50,010 bases of DNA from a virus. Position 1 is the stretch's first letter. The number at the start of each line of letters is the position of its first letter. Location of the stretch: the IMG/VR virus record IMGVR_UViG_3300048914_000069, positions 1 through 50,010 of that record; one strand, given 5' to 3'. Shown in pieces: positions 21,966 through 30,583 of this stretch. Under the pieces are notes generated by a model. That model was not told where the DNA came from. It saw only the letters and a list, made by a program, of their open reading frames with translations, and searched no databases. Made by a program: the position numbers and the translations under genes.

Positions 21966-23340
21966 TCCCGCACTCCGTGATTTCTGGACAACCCGTGAGA
22001 CGCCTGAAGGCGACCCGGTGCGGTTCAGGGTGTTACACGGTGGCCGGATGTCCTCCAAGTCCCACGACATGGCCGGTGTGGCCATAGCCCGGGCAAACTT
22101 CAGCACCGAACGCTTCCTGTGCCTGCGGATGTTCCAGAACCGTATCGCCGACTCGGTGTACACGTTGTTGAAGGACAAGATCAGCTATTTCGAGCTGGAC
22201 AAGAATTTCAAGATTTACGCCGACGCCATTGAGCACAAGACCAACGGGTCGCTGTTCCGGTTCTACGGTGTGGCGCGCAACGTCGACGAGATCAAATCGT
22301 TTGAAGGTGCAACGGTGTCATGGTGGGAGGAAGCCCACCTGATGACTGAATCAGCGTTCAACACGGTGCGCCCGACGGTCATGCGTAACGATGGCGCCGA
22401 GATGTGGTTCTCGTTCAACGCCCGATTCGCTACCGACTTCGCCTGGAAGCGTCTCGTTATCTCGCCGCCACGCGGTACGCTGATCCGTCAAATCAATTAC
22501 GACGAAAACCCGTTCCTCTCCCCTTCCGCCTTGGCTGATATCGAGTCGGCGTTTGAGGAAGACTACGACCTCGCGATCCACACGTACAAAGGCGTTCCGT
22601 TCGACAGCGACGACAGTGTCGTTATCAAACGTGCGTGGCTCCAAGCCGCTGTAGACGCGCACAAGATCGTTAAACCGCTGTCGGGTACATGGACCGGGGG
22701 CAAGACCGTTGGTTACGACGTGGCGGACGATGGGGACGACAAGAACGCCACCACTACAATGGATGGGATGGTCTGCATCGACCTCGACGAGTGGAAAGGC
22801 GGACAGGATGAGTTACGAGAGTCGGCAGCCCGTGTGAAAATGACCGCCGAACGTCTCCAGGCGTCGCAGATCGGTTACGACAGCATCGGGGTAGGCGCTG
22901 GTACAGGGTCTCACCTGAACTCGTTGCTGTGGCGCCGTCACTACCGTTTCAACGCTGGCGGCAAGGTGAGCGACCCGAAACGTCACTACGGCGACACCAA
23001 GATCACCAACGAGGACTTTTTCGCAAATCTGAAAGCCCAAGCATGGTGGCTCGCAGCGGATCGCTTCCGTAACACGTATCTGGCCGTGACAAAGGGTCGA
23101 CAGTTCCCCGCTGATCAGATGATCAGCCTGTCGAGTGAGTGTGACGCGAAGTTGTTGAACAAGCTGATTGATGAGCTGTCGACGCCCATGCGTGACTTCG
23201 ACAACGCGGGGAAGGTCAAGGTGGAGAGCAAGAAGGATCTGGCTAAGCGCGAGATCGTATCCCCCAACATCGCAGACTCGTTCATCATCGCTGCGTGCCG
23301 GGGGATGTTGGCGAAAGTGCCGATTGGGTCGATGTTATGA
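21949..23340 (+). CDS. Terminase large subunit
   Basis: The 463-aa ATP-driven packaging motor/nuclease starts at ATG 21949. ATPase: HGGRMSSKS (Walker A variant) and VSWWEEAH (Walker B with catalytic Glu). Nuclease: GYDVADDGDDKNA, IGYDSIGVGAGTG and SPNIADSFII supply the acidic residues. The order and length match Terminase_3/PBSX-type large subunits. Its end overlaps the stop of the convergent leftward gene by 6 bp. Confidence 0.93.
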   Translation: MGPTLNPALRDFWTTRETPEGDPVRFRVLHGGRMSSKSHDMAGVAIARANFSTERFLCLRMFQNRIADSVYTLLKDKISYFELDKNFKIYADAIEHKTNGSLFRFYGVARNVDEIKSFEGATVSWWEEAHLMTESAFNTVRPTVMRNDGAEMWFSFNARFATDFAWKRLVISPPRGTLIRQINYDENPFLSPSALADIESAFEEDYDLAIHTYKGVPFDSDDSVVIKRAWLQAAVDAHKIVKPLSGTWTGGKTVGYDVADDGDDKNATTTMDGMVCIDLDEWKGGQDELRESAARVKMTAERLQASQIGYDSIGVGAGTGSHLNSLLWRRHYRFNAGGKVSDPKRHYGDTKITNEDFFANLKAQAWWLAADRFRNTYLAVTKGRQFPADQMISLSSECDAKLLNKLIDELSTPMRDFDNAGKVKVESKKDLAKREIVSPNIADSFIIAACRGMLAKVPIGSML

Positions 23341-23694
23341 CGCTACGAATGCTTCGGCCTCACACCACAGCGTGATGGCTGTATCACAGGTCATTTTAAG
23401 CGGTAATTCGTCATCGTCTAGATCTACGCTCACAACGATGTATTCCCGACCAATAGTGAAATACCCGTCGTGACGATCAGGAATCGCTACACATTTCAAC
23501 ACCTGACCGACGGTGAACCCGTCAGGTAACGAAGCGTAGAGTTCCGATAAACACTTGTTGGTCCGATCCGTAGCATCCTCGAACAGTTCGACACCGTCTT
23601 CACGGCTACCCTGTTCAAGCATTGCGTCTTTGATAGCTGATCGCACCGCATCGAACAGATCACGCTTGTCAAGTGTTACGTTGTTGTCACCCAT
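23335..23694 (-). CDS. Leftward accessory gene between terminase and portal
   Basis: The 119-aa start MGDNNVTL has GAGGGG at good spacing; upstream in-frame ATGs lie at the promoter. An acidic helical N-terminus, then a beta-rich domain (GFTVGQVLKCVAIPDRHDGY...REYIVVSVD) suggests a small SH3/OB-like fold. It is a moron-like cassette with its own operator-promoter (23732-23760), inserted against the late operon. Not recognised. Confidence 0.65.
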   Translation of the reverse strand: MGDNNVTLDKRDLFDAVRSAIKDAMLEQGSREDGVELFEDATDRTNKCLSELYASLPDGFTVGQVLKCVAIPDRHDGYFTIGREYIVVSVDLDDDELPLKMTCDTAITLWCEAEAFVAS

Positions 23695-23731
23695 GATGTT
23701 TCCCCTCTGTGCCACGTTTAAGATACACTGG

Positions 23732-23760
23732 AGCATATGACACTATGACGGGTTCGTCAA
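23732..23760 (-). promoter_or_regulatory. Leftward promoter with TGACG-N4-CGTCA operator
   Basis: -35 TTGACG, 17 bp, -10 TATGCT, read leftward; palindrome TGACGGGTTCGTCA at 23746-23759. Its right edge is 2 bp from the portal start codon, leaving the portal gene without a visible Shine-Dalgarno. Confidence 0.72.
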
Positions 23761-23761
23761 C

Positions 23762-25150
23762 ATGACTTTACCAGCCACTACCGACGGACTTGTTAACGTC
23801 GCTTCCGGTCTCGGCACCTCGAAGGCTAAGCGGTCTCACAACCAGTTCTGCTACTCAGTCCTTAACAACTGGGCGAGCTGGGACGCGGCCTATACTACCA
23901 GTTGGCTAGCCCGCCAGATCGTCGATATTCCCGCTGAGGACATGACGCGTGAGTGGCGTACGATCAAGTGTGACGGTGCTGACGAGATCCGCGCCGAAGA
24001 GGATCGCCTCCACATCCCGATGGACTGCAACGAGGCGCTGAGCTGGGCACGTCTGTACGGTGGTGGCGGCATTCTCATGATTACCGGTCAAGATTTGACC
24101 AAACCGCTCAACCTGAACGCGGTGCGCAAGGGTGACTTGCAACGTGTGATCGTGTTCGACCGCTTCGATATGCAAGCGATGACGCTCAACACCTGGAACG
24201 TCCTGGCAGCGAATTACCTCGAACCGGAGTTCTACACCATCAACGGTGGTGGACAACAGGTTCATTGGTCACACTTTGCGCGGTTCATGGGCGCTAAGCT
24301 GCCACGTCGTCAACGTGCACAGACGCAAGGTTGGGGCGACTCGGAACTGCGCAAGTGTCTCGAAGACATTATGGACATCGTCGCGAGTAAGGACGGTATC
24401 GCTGAGCTGATGCAGGAAGCGAACGTCGATGTGATCACCCGTGTGGGGTTGAGCGACGAATTGGCGAGTGATCAGGACTCGGCGATCATCGACCGTTACA
24501 CCCTGTTCAGTCAGATGAAGTCGCTCGTGCAGATGGCGTTGCTCGACGGTGAAGAGACGTACGACCGTAAGACCCTGGACCTCGCCGGGGTTGCCCCGGT
24601 GCTTGAAACGTTGATGACGTGGATCAGTGGTGCCGCCGACATTCCTGTCACTCGACTGTTCGGTACGTCTGCCAAAGGGCTCAACGCCACCGGTGAGGGT
24701 GACAACACCAACTACAAGAATTCGATCCGCTCGAAACAACTGACGCAGCTCGACCCGGGCCTACGCTCACTCGATCAGGTGTTGGTACGTTCAGCGCTGG
24801 GGTACTGGCCGGAGGATTACAACTACGTCTGGAACCCACTCGATCAGCCCGACACTGTGGCGATGGCGACAGCCGCGAAGCTGCGTGCTGATACGGATAT
24901 CGCGTATCTCGACGCGAGTGTGGTTCAAGTGAGTCAGATTCAGCGCCGTCTCCAGGCTGAAGAGGCGTATCAGTTCAACGACGAGGACATCGAGGAACTT
25001 GAAGGGTTGGAGGAACCGAACATGCCTGCTGAACCGGTTGTTGAAGAGAAAGCGCCAGCGTTATCGACTGACGCGTTCATGAGTGCGTACACCGCCCTGA
25101 CCCGCGACGGTGTATCACACGATTCGGCTATGGCTGTGTTGATGGGGTGA
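23762..25150 (+). CDS. Portal protein (DUF1073 family)
   Basis: The 462-aa product follows the DUF1073 portal pattern: SYTTSWLARQIVDIPAEDMT-like start region (here TTSWLARQIVDIPAEDMTRE), ARLYGGGGILMI, GWGDSELRKCLEDI, ASKDGIAELMQEANVDV, and IPVTRLFGTSAKGLNATGEG. It forms the dodecameric portal vertex. The last ~50 residues are acidic and Pro-rich. The start codon abuts an operator and has no clear ribosome site. Confidence 0.9.
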   Translation: MTLPATTDGLVNVASGLGTSKAKRSHNQFCYSVLNNWASWDAAYTTSWLARQIVDIPAEDMTREWRTIKCDGADEIRAEEDRLHIPMDCNEALSWARLYGGGGILMITGQDLTKPLNLNAVRKGDLQRVIVFDRFDMQAMTLNTWNVLAANYLEPEFYTINGGGQQVHWSHFARFMGAKLPRRQRAQTQGWGDSELRKCLEDIMDIVASKDGIAELMQEANVDVITRVGLSDELASDQDSAIIDRYTLFSQMKSLVQMALLDGEETYDRKTLDLAGVAPVLETLMTWISGAADIPVTRLFGTSAKGLNATGEGDNTNYKNSIRSKQLTQLDPGLRSLDQVLVRSALGYWPEDYNYVWNPLDQPDTVAMATAAKLRADTDIAYLDASVVQVSQIQRRLQAEEAYQFNDEDIEELEGLEEPNMPAEPVVEEKAPALSTDAFMSAYTALTRDGVSHDSAMAVLMG

Positions 25151-25493
25151 GACGGTAGGCGACGATATAATCGTCCCGCTCGTGACCCCACCCCCAGTTA
25201 TTGGCGCTATATCCGAATTTCTCGTCACCGTCACGTAAACGGACATCGACGATTTGAAGAGGGTGTACAGGTCGTTTACCACCGTTCCACTCGATCCACC
25301 CGTCGCTGTCATCCAGCGTCACAACCGGCTCACCACGTGGCGCACCCCAACCGAGTTCAGCGAGTCGCACAACGATCTCACCGTGACATTGACCGGCGTG
25401 TTCAAACAGTGCGTCGGCTTCAGCCTGTGCCGCCTTGGCACGTGCTTCAAGGTCGCGCCACTCAGCCAGCATCGTTTCGAGTGTTGGGGTCAT
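25128..25493 (-). CDS. Leftward accessory protein with phage GWGHERDDYIVAYRL ending
   Basis: ATG 25493 has GGGAG 8 nt upstream and overlaps the upstream stop. The 121-aa product has an N-terminal helix rich in Glu/Ala (12-45) and a C-terminal domain ending DVRLRDGDEKFGYSANNWGW and DDYIVAYRL, a small domain I know as common in phage accessory proteins. Its function is unknown. Its end overlaps the portal gene end by 23 bp, convergently. Confidence 0.65.
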   Translation of the reverse strand: MTPTLETMLAEWRDLEARAKAAQAEADALFEHAGQCHGEIVVRLAELGWGAPRGEPVVTLDDSDGWIEWNGGKRPVHPLQIVDVRLRDGDEKFGYSANNWGWGHERDDYIVAYRLTPSTQP

Positions 25494-25714
25494 TGCACGT
25501 GCTCCCATTTGGCCCGGGCGACAAGTTCGAACGTCGAGATGTACAGATCCTCACCATCGTCCATTGCCAATTTCACGTTCTGGCACGTATCGTCATCCTC
25601 GATTTTTACGACAATGCCGATCTCACCGATGCGATATGCGAGTTCATGGGGATGACGCGTGTTTACACAAACAACTTTGACTTTGTCGCCGATTACCAGT
25701 TCGTTGTGATGCAT
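25490..25714 (-). CDS. Small KOW/SH3-like accessory protein
   Basis: The 74-aa beta-rich product (LVIGDKVKVVCVNTRHPHEL, IGEIGIVVKIEDDDTC) has the look of a small barrel. It is the first gene of a two-gene leftward cassette driven by the promoter at 25747-25775. Not recognised. Confidence 0.6.
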   Translation of the reverse strand: MHHNELVIGDKVKVVCVNTRHPHELAYRIGEIGIVVKIEDDDTCQNVKLAMDDGEDLYISTFELVARAKWEHVQ

Positions 25715-25746
25715 GGGTGTCGCTCCGTTGTGTTAATGTGAACCGA

Positions 25747-25775
25747 ACTGTAACCCCTTCTGACGGACTCGTCAA
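25747..25775 (-). promoter_or_regulatory. Leftward promoter with TGACG-N4-CGTCA operator
   Basis: -35 TTGACG, 17 bp, -10 TACAGT, read leftward; palindrome TGACGGACTCGTCA at 25761-25774, ending 4 bp before the start codon of the next head gene. Confidence 0.72.
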
Positions 25776-25778
25776 CAC

Positions 25779-26558
25779 ATGGTTCGATATAACGCAGCAC
25801 TTCAGCGAATCGCCCGGGCGGTGAGGAAAGACATCGACGAGGTGATCGTTCCGCTCGTGAAACAGTACGCGCCTGAATACGTTCAGGACTCGACGCCGAC
25901 ACTGGACGGCTGGGCCGACACCATCGCCAGGGCGTTACAATTCCTGCTCGGTAAGTGGCTCTCCCCTCCCGCACGTCAAGCAGCCGAATCAATCGCGTCG
26001 GAGTTCGTAAAGTCACAGATGCGTGTGAATTCACGTGGGCGACAGTCGTTCGGTATCGACGTGTTTAGCAACTCGCAACAGGCGCGCAACTATCTCGACG
26101 CAGCGACCTATCAGAACGCCACGCTCATCACGTCGATTCCTGCGCAGTACCTGGAACAAGTGTCGAACATCGTCATGGCGAATATGCGCGCCGGTATGCG
26201 ACCGTCGTTCATCGAGAAGGCGTTGAGCGAGCAATTCGGCGTTACGGCGCGTCGGGCGAAAATGATTGCACGCGATCAACATGCCAAAGTGCAAGGCGAG
26301 TTGAATAAGCGTAAACAGACCGCTGCAGGATTTTCGTACTTCCGCTGGGTCGACAGTCATGACCAACGCGTGCGCCATCGCCACCGTGAAATCGCGGACA
26401 AGGTGACGGAATTCGGCAAGGGCGTATACGCCTGGAGCGATTTGCCGCTCAGCGACAAGGGTGAACCAATTCAGCCGGGTAGCGATTATCAATGCAGGTG
26501 CATCGCAATCGCTGTCCCGGACTCGAAGGTTAAGGCGTTTCAGGAGGGTAAGGGTTGA
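25779..26558 (+). CDS. Mu gpF-like head morphogenesis protein
   Basis: The 259-aa C-terminal half carries the gpF signature: ARRAKMIARDQHAKVQGELN, then FRWVDSHDQRVRHRHREI, and PGSDYQCRCIAI. These minor head proteins are packaged or act with portal in head assembly. It follows the portal gene, interrupted by the leftward cassette. No clear Shine-Dalgarno is seen because the operator abuts the start. Confidence 0.9.
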   Translation: MVRYNAALQRIARAVRKDIDEVIVPLVKQYAPEYVQDSTPTLDGWADTIARALQFLLGKWLSPPARQAAESIASEFVKSQMRVNSRGRQSFGIDVFSNSQQARNYLDAATYQNATLITSIPAQYLEQVSNIVMANMRAGMRPSFIEKALSEQFGVTARRAKMIARDQHAKVQGELNKRKQTAAGFSYFRWVDSHDQRVRHRHREIADKVTEFGKGVYAWSDLPLSDKGEPIQPGSDYQCRCIAIAVPDSKVKAFQEGKG

Positions 26559-26829
26559 GTTGCAGCTCCAACAGGAACGCCACACAGCACATCGCGTGCG
26601 CAAGGTGAGGGAGACCGGTCTCACTGTCCAGAAGCTCGCCCCGTCGATGTGAGTTCACGTGGCGCATGAGCGCGTCCAAGTAACGTTGGTCACCATTCGC
26701 AACTTTGCGCCAGTTGTCGGGACCATACTTCGTCGCACCAAACGTCAAAACCTCAGCCATTGCCGTTTCTGCTCTCGCCGGGATGAGGCTCATCAGCGGT
26801 TTCCCGCTATCAAATTTCATACCTTCCAT
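26530..26829 (-). CDS. dATP/dGTP diphosphohydrolase-like protein
   Basis: The 99-aa start MEGMKFDSGKP has AGGTG 7 nt upstream. KFDSGKPLMSLIPARAETAM, VLTFGATKYGPDNWRK, ALMRHVNSHRRGELLD and GLPHLAHAMCCVAFL are the hallmarks of the phage dATP/dGTP diphosphohydrolase (DUF5664-type, MazG-like all-alpha) family. It would adjust nucleotide pools. It lies leftward between head genes, overlaps gpF by 29 bp, and has a palindrome over its predicted start region. Confidence 0.82.
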   Translation of the reverse strand: MEGMKFDSGKPLMSLIPARAETAMAEVLTFGATKYGPDNWRKVANGDQRYLDALMRHVNSHRRGELLDSETGLPHLAHAMCCVAFLLELQLNPYPPETP

Positions 26830-26846
26830 CGTTGATGTCACCTCAT

Positions 26847-26888
26847 TGACGTTTTCGTCATATTGTCAGTCGATACAAGTTGCGTCAA
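26847..26888 (-). promoter_or_regulatory. Leftward promoter with the operator over -10/+1
   Basis: Read leftward: TTGACG (26888-26883), 17 bp, CAATAT (26865-26860). Exact palindrome TGACGTTTTCGTCA lies at 26847-26860, overlapping the -10 end and the start site rather than the -35. This different geometry argues the palindrome is a protein site and not merely a by-product of a -35 box. Confidence 0.5.
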
Positions 26889-26935
26889 CCCTTCGCACAC
26901 GTTATTGTTTGGTAAATATTGCGAGGGCGGGATCA

Positions 26936-27760
26936 ATGACAAAGACGTGCGTGAAATGCGGTATCGAAAAACCGTTGACGGAATTCCACAGAAACAAGAA
27001 GTGTGGACGCGGGGTTGATAATCGCTGTAAGTCGTGTAAAAACCAGATCAAGCGCGAGTACGATGCACTCAACGAAACAAAACAAATGGGTGTCGAGTAT
27101 CGCAAAGGCGAAGTCTACAAAGCCGGACGTGCAAGACAAGCCCAGGCACGAGCCGACAGGCGTAAAGATAAAGCCGAACAAAATCGTATCGCGGTGGGTG
27201 AGTTATTCGTCTCGCGAGTTGATGCACTCGCCCAGAGTCTAACCCGTTACAACGAAGGTGTGCTGTGCAAGCGGGGTCATAGGGGTGAGCGATCTACGGC
27301 GAATAACCAGTGCCTCGACTGCATGACATTGAAGCGGTTATGCCCAGATTACAAAGCGATGAAGGCCGATTACCACCAGACGAATCGTTCTCACATGATC
27401 GCGAAGAATGTTGAAAACCAACGTCGGCGTTACGCAACTGACCCGGGATACAAAGCCGCGACAGCAGCTCGCAATATGCTCAAACGAGTACTGGCGGCGG
27501 GTCAGAATCGGAAGGTTGGTCGATCAAGCACACTACTCGGCTACACCGGTATCGAATTAATGGATTACATGACATCCCTTTTCACCGGCGGGATGAGTTG
27601 GTCGAACTACGGTGATTGGCACATCGACCACATCCGACCCGTATCGCTTTTTGTTGCTGAAGGTGTCACCGATCCAGCCATCGTGAACGCATTATCCAAC
27701 CTTCAACCGTTATGGGCTGAAGACAATTTTGCGAAACGCAACAAGTTTGATAATCCGTAA
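26936..27760 (+). CDS. HNH homing endonuclease
   Basis: The 274-aa product has N-terminal zinc ribbon CVKCG...CKSCK (residues 5-36), a long basic helical middle, a second ribbon around LCKRGH and QCLDCM, and a C-terminal HNH: DWHIDHIRPVSLF, NALSNLQPLW and AEDNFAKRNK. It is a free-standing mobile endonuclease inserted between gpF and the protease gene. It probably shares the divergent region with the nucleotide hydrolase gene. Confidence 0.87.
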   Translation: MTKTCVKCGIEKPLTEFHRNKKCGRGVDNRCKSCKNQIKREYDALNETKQMGVEYRKGEVYKAGRARQAQARADRRKDKAEQNRIAVGELFVSRVDALAQSLTRYNEGVLCKRGHRGERSTANNQCLDCMTLKRLCPDYKAMKADYHQTNRSHMIAKNVENQRRRYATDPGYKAATAARNMLKRVLAAGQNRKVGRSSTLLGYTGIELMDYMTSLFTGGMSWSNYGDWHIDHIRPVSLFVAEGVTDPAIVNALSNLQPLWAEDNFAKRNKFDNP

Positions 27761-27774
27761 CGTCGTGATAGTAT
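27747..27774 (+). promoter_or_regulatory. Possible promoter before the prohead protease
   Basis: TTGATA, 16 bp, TAGTAT, ending 29 bp before the GTG start of the protease gene. It lacks the palindrome. Confidence 0.35.
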
Positions 27775-27803
27775 GCGTGCAGTCACATTCATAGGCTGAC
27801 ACC

Positions 27804-28946
27804 GTGCTACTGACCATCAATGATCGCGCAAGCCATAAAATCACCCATCGTGAGTATACTGACGAGGGTTTCTTGCGCGTTCCAGGCCGTGTCGCCCGCA
27901 CCGGTATTCAAGAATATCTCGCACGCGAACTGGGTTTGCCCGGTGACCCGAATCGGGTTGTCCGTGTGTATCGCCCACCTTCCGAGGTGTTTAAAAGCGA
28001 ATCCCTATCGTCGTTTGACGGTGCGGTAATCACCATTGACCACCCTGCGGGCCTTGTTAATAGCACCAATTACAAGAAGGTCGCCGTCGGCGTCGTCCGT
28101 GGTGTCGGTGTGCAGGATGGCGATTTCGTTAAATGCGATCTGATTTTTCAGGATGCTGACGCGATCAACGCGATCAACGCGGGCAAGTGCGAACTATCAT
28201 CTGGCTATACCGCCGTTTACGATGACACTCCGGGTATCACACCCGAGGGTGAGCCCTACGATTACACTCAAACCGACATTAAGATCAACCATGTCGCGGC
28301 TGTGTATAATGCTAGAGCGGGCTCTCAAGCCCGTGTGTTCGACCATACCCACTCTGGAGGCAACACAATGCCTGTACTCATTACCACTGATAGCGGGCGC
28401 AGCGTTGATGTTGCTGATCCTGCAAATGCTCAGGTAGTCGCCGACGCGTTCGACCGACTCACCCTGCGCGCAACCACTGCTGAAGCTGCCGCCGAGAAAG
28501 CTCAAGCGACTGCCGACGGTAACGCCGAGAAATTGTCCGCCGCTCTGGCGCTGGGCAGCGACGACGCGATCAAGTCCCGTGTGGCCGCCCTGGGTGCGCT
28601 GAACACCACCGCTCGTAAAGTGGCTGGCGATGCGTTCACCTGCGACAGCGTCGACCCGACCGAAGTGATGCGCGCCGCTCTGCTGGTCAAGCGTCCATCC
28701 GTTGACTGGGCTGCGAAGTCCCCGGCGTACATTCAGGCATCGTTCGACATGGCTGCTGAAGCCGAGCCGACCGGAACTGATGTCACGACAACTGTTACCG
28801 GTGACACCGCGACCGTGCTGAGTCAGTTGTTGGCTCTGGCCAAGGACGCGTCGGGCAAGTCTACCGCTGACAGCGTACCGGTCGCCGACGCGTACACCAC
28901 CTACAAAGAATCTCAGGCCAACGCCTGGAAAGGAGCGCAGCAATGA
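27804..28946 (+). CDS. DUF2213-type prohead protease with C-terminal scaffold
   Basis: GTG start, 380 aa. The N-terminal domain (1-182) is DUF2213-like: EYTDEGFLRVPGRVARTGIQ, FDGAVITIDHP with His80, VGVVRGV, and GKCELSSGYTAVYD with the candidate nucleophile Ser132/133. The C-terminal half is Ala/Glu/Lys-rich and helical, like a scaffold. An internal ATG (codon 189) with a perfect GGAGG site can make the scaffold alone. Catalytic residues are inferred from their placement. Confidence 0.85.
   Translation: MLLTINDRASHKITHREYTDEGFLRVPGRVARTGIQEYLARELGLPGDPNRVVRVYRPPSEVFKSESLSSFDGAVITIDHPAGLVNSTNYKKVAVGVVRGVGVQDGDFVKCDLIFQDADAINAINAGKCELSSGYTAVYDDTPGITPEGEPYDYTQTDIKINHVAAVYNARAGSQARVFDHTHSGGNTMPVLITTDSGRSVDVADPANAQVVADAFDRLTLRATTAEAAAEKAQATADGNAEKLSAALALGSDDAIKSRVAALGALNTTARKVAGDAFTCDSVDPTEVMRAALLVKRPSVDWAAKSPAYIQASFDMAAEAEPTGTDVTTTVTGDTATVLSQLLALAKDASGKSTADSVPVADAYTTYKESQANAWKGAQQ
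28368..28946 (+). CDS. Nested scaffold protein from an internal start
   Basis: ATG 28368 is in frame with the protease gene and has TGGAGG exactly 7 nt upstream, the best ribosome site in this region. The 192-aa product starts MPVLITTDSGRSVDV, then a helical stretch (AEAAAEKAQATADGNAEKLS) and an acidic/Thr-rich linker, ending in a helix. This copies the lambda C/Nu3 arrangement, where scaffold is made from inside the protease gene. A TATAAT box also lies upstream (28307 area), without a good -35. Confidence 0.65.
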   Translation: MPVLITTDSGRSVDVADPANAQVVADAFDRLTLRATTAEAAAEKAQATADGNAEKLSAALALGSDDAIKSRVAALGALNTTARKVAGDAFTCDSVDPTEVMRAALLVKRPSVDWAAKSPAYIQASFDMAAEAEPTGTDVTTTVTGDTATVLSQLLALAKDASGKSTADSVPVADAYTTYKESQANAWKGAQQ

Positions 28947-29440
28947 GCGTACAAGGCGGCAATGCGATTAACCACGGCGTCGCGTATGCGGGCATGGTCT
29001 CCACCGGGTTCCAACTGCTGAACAGCGTATCGAAGCTCAACAAGGGTACGGTGAACCTTGCGTTCGGCCTAGGCGTAGTGACCGATGGTGATGACGGTGC
29101 GAAATTACCCGTATCGACCTCGACCGCTGCGAACTTCATCGGCGTGATCAAGCGTGAACTGAATCGCGCTTACACAGCTACCGATGTGGTAGGCGCCACC
29201 GCTAAGCGCGACATGACCGTTGTTACCAGCGGCGAGATATGGGTAACTGCCCGTGTGGCCGTAACCAAAGACGACCCGGTATGGGTGGTCATCGGCGATG
29301 GTACTGGTACTAACCAGGGTCAGTTCTCGAACGTTGTCGGCGCTGCTGCGACCCTGGCCGTTCAAGTGCCGGACGCCAAATGGACCAGTTCGGCAGGTGC
29401 CGGTGCGCTGGCTAAAATCACTCTGAACATTGGGGGCTGA
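28943..29440 (+). CDS. Head decoration / structural cement protein
   Basis: The 165-aa beta-rich product starts MSVQGGNAINHGVAYAGMVS, followed by a FGLGVVTDGDDGAKLP loop and RDMTVVTSGEIWVTARVAV. This agrees with the structural cement (Gp24-like) proteins that sit before DUF2184 capsid genes. It would stabilise the expanded shell. It overlaps the protease end by 4 bp. Confidence 0.75.
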   Translation: MSVQGGNAINHGVAYAGMVSTGFQLLNSVSKLNKGTVNLAFGLGVVTDGDDGAKLPVSTSTAANFIGVIKRELNRAYTATDVVGATAKRDMTVVTSGEIWVTARVAVTKDDPVWVVIGDGTGTNQGQFSNVVGAAATLAVQVPDAKWTSSAGAGALAKITLNIGG

Positions 29441-29442
29441 TC

Positions 29443-30474
29443 ATGACTCAGCGCACTAAGATTTCTGTAGCCGTAGCTGACGCATACGCTGAGCGCAACG
29501 GTCTGCCAAAAGGTCACCAGATTACGTTCACTGACGGTCTCCCGACCGTGGACGATGGTCTGGCGTTCTACATTTCGCAACTGGCGAATCTTGAAGCTAA
29601 GATTTATCAGTCGAAATACACCGCGATCAGCTTTGCTGAACTGGTACCAATCAACACGAACGTTCCTGAATGGGCCGATTCGTGGGATTACATCTCGTAC
29701 GACGCGGTCACCATTGGTAAATTCATCGGTTCTAGCGCCGATGACCTGCCGAACGTTGCCATCGCTGCAAACAAGTCCTCGGTGCCAATCGGCTACGCTG
29801 GTAACAGCTACGATTACAGCCTGGACGAGCTGCGTAAGTCCCAGCAACTGCGTATCCCGCTGGACACCACCAAGGCTCAGGCGGCATTCCGTGGTTCGCA
29901 GGAACACACCCAGCGCGTGGCTTACTTCGGTGACGCCTCTCGCCAGATGACCGGTCTGTTCAATAACGCCAACTTGGCACTCGATTCGTCGACTGTCGAC
30001 TGGTACAACGCCGCCACCACTGGTAACCAGATCGTTCAGGACATGAACACCCTGCTGACTAAGGTATGGATCAACTCGGCCAACGTGCACGTTCCGAACG
30101 TTCTGGTCATGGACTCGGCGCGTTACTCGTTCATCTCCACCAAACGTATGGAAACCGGTACTGACACCACCGTGCTGGAGTTCTTCCTGCGCAACAACCT
30201 GTACACCAACCTCACCGGTCAGGCGCTGCGCGTGGTTCCACGCCTGCAACTGTCCGCCGCTCAACTCGCCATCGGTGGCGTGTCGAACGGCTCGAAGGAT
30301 CGTATGCTGGCGTACGAACTGAACGACGAAAACCTGGGCATGGTGAACCCGATCCCATGGCGCGCACTGGCTCCACAAATGCGCGGCCTGAACGTGTTCA
30401 TCCCTGCCGAGTACAAGCTGTCCGGCGTGGAGTTCCGCTACCCGTTCAGCGCGGCTTACCGTGACTCGATCTAA
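29443..30474 (+). CDS. Major capsid protein (DUF2184 family)
   Basis: The 343-aa HK97-fold capsid has the family blocks DGLAFYISQLANLEAKIYQS, DSWDYISYDAVTIGKFIG, YDYSLDELRKSQQL, and the end PAEYKLSGVEFRYPFSAAYR. Codon use is strongly biased to the highly expressed set, as expected for the most abundant virion protein. A terminator follows at once (30488). Confidence 0.92.
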   Translation: MTQRTKISVAVADAYAERNGLPKGHQITFTDGLPTVDDGLAFYISQLANLEAKIYQSKYTAISFAELVPINTNVPEWADSWDYISYDAVTIGKFIGSSADDLPNVAIAANKSSVPIGYAGNSYDYSLDELRKSQQLRIPLDTTKAQAAFRGSQEHTQRVAYFGDASRQMTGLFNNANLALDSSTVDWYNAATTGNQIVQDMNTLLTKVWINSANVHVPNVLVMDSARYSFISTKRMETGTDTTVLEFFLRNNLYTNLTGQALRVVPRLQLSAAQLAIGGVSNGSKDRMLAYELNDENLGMVNPIPWRALAPQMRGLNVFIPAEYKLSGVEFRYPFSAAYRDSI

Positions 30475-30487
30475 GGTGTAATGATTG

Positions 30488-30507
30488 ACCCGCTTCGGCG
30501 GGTTTTT
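30488..30507 (+). terminator. Terminator after the major capsid gene
   Basis: Stem ACCCGC/GCGGGT, stable TTCG loop, then TTTT. Confidence 0.88.
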
Positions 30508-30519
30508 CATGCTCGGGTA

Positions 30520-30548
30520 TTGACGGACTCGTCACAGTGGTGCAGGAT
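30520..30548 (+). promoter_or_regulatory. Promoter with TGACG-N4-CGTCA operator (moron at 30.6 kb)
   Basis: -35 TTGACG, 17 bp, -10 CAGGAT. Palindrome TGACGGACTCGTCA at 30521-30534. Terminator, promoter and one gene form a classic moron unit. Confidence 0.72.
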
Positions 30549-30583
30549 TACCCGACACATAACAGTTTGGGAGGGTTGCGGAT

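Noticed and set aside
25140-25180. GACGAT/ATCGTC stem between convergent portal and accessory genes as a terminator
   Set aside because: Six-bp stem with 3-nt loop and no U-tract.
29362-30510. 382-aa open frame on the minus strand
   Set aside because: Antisense shadow of the major capsid gene; composition is that of a reversed coding frame with no ribosome site.
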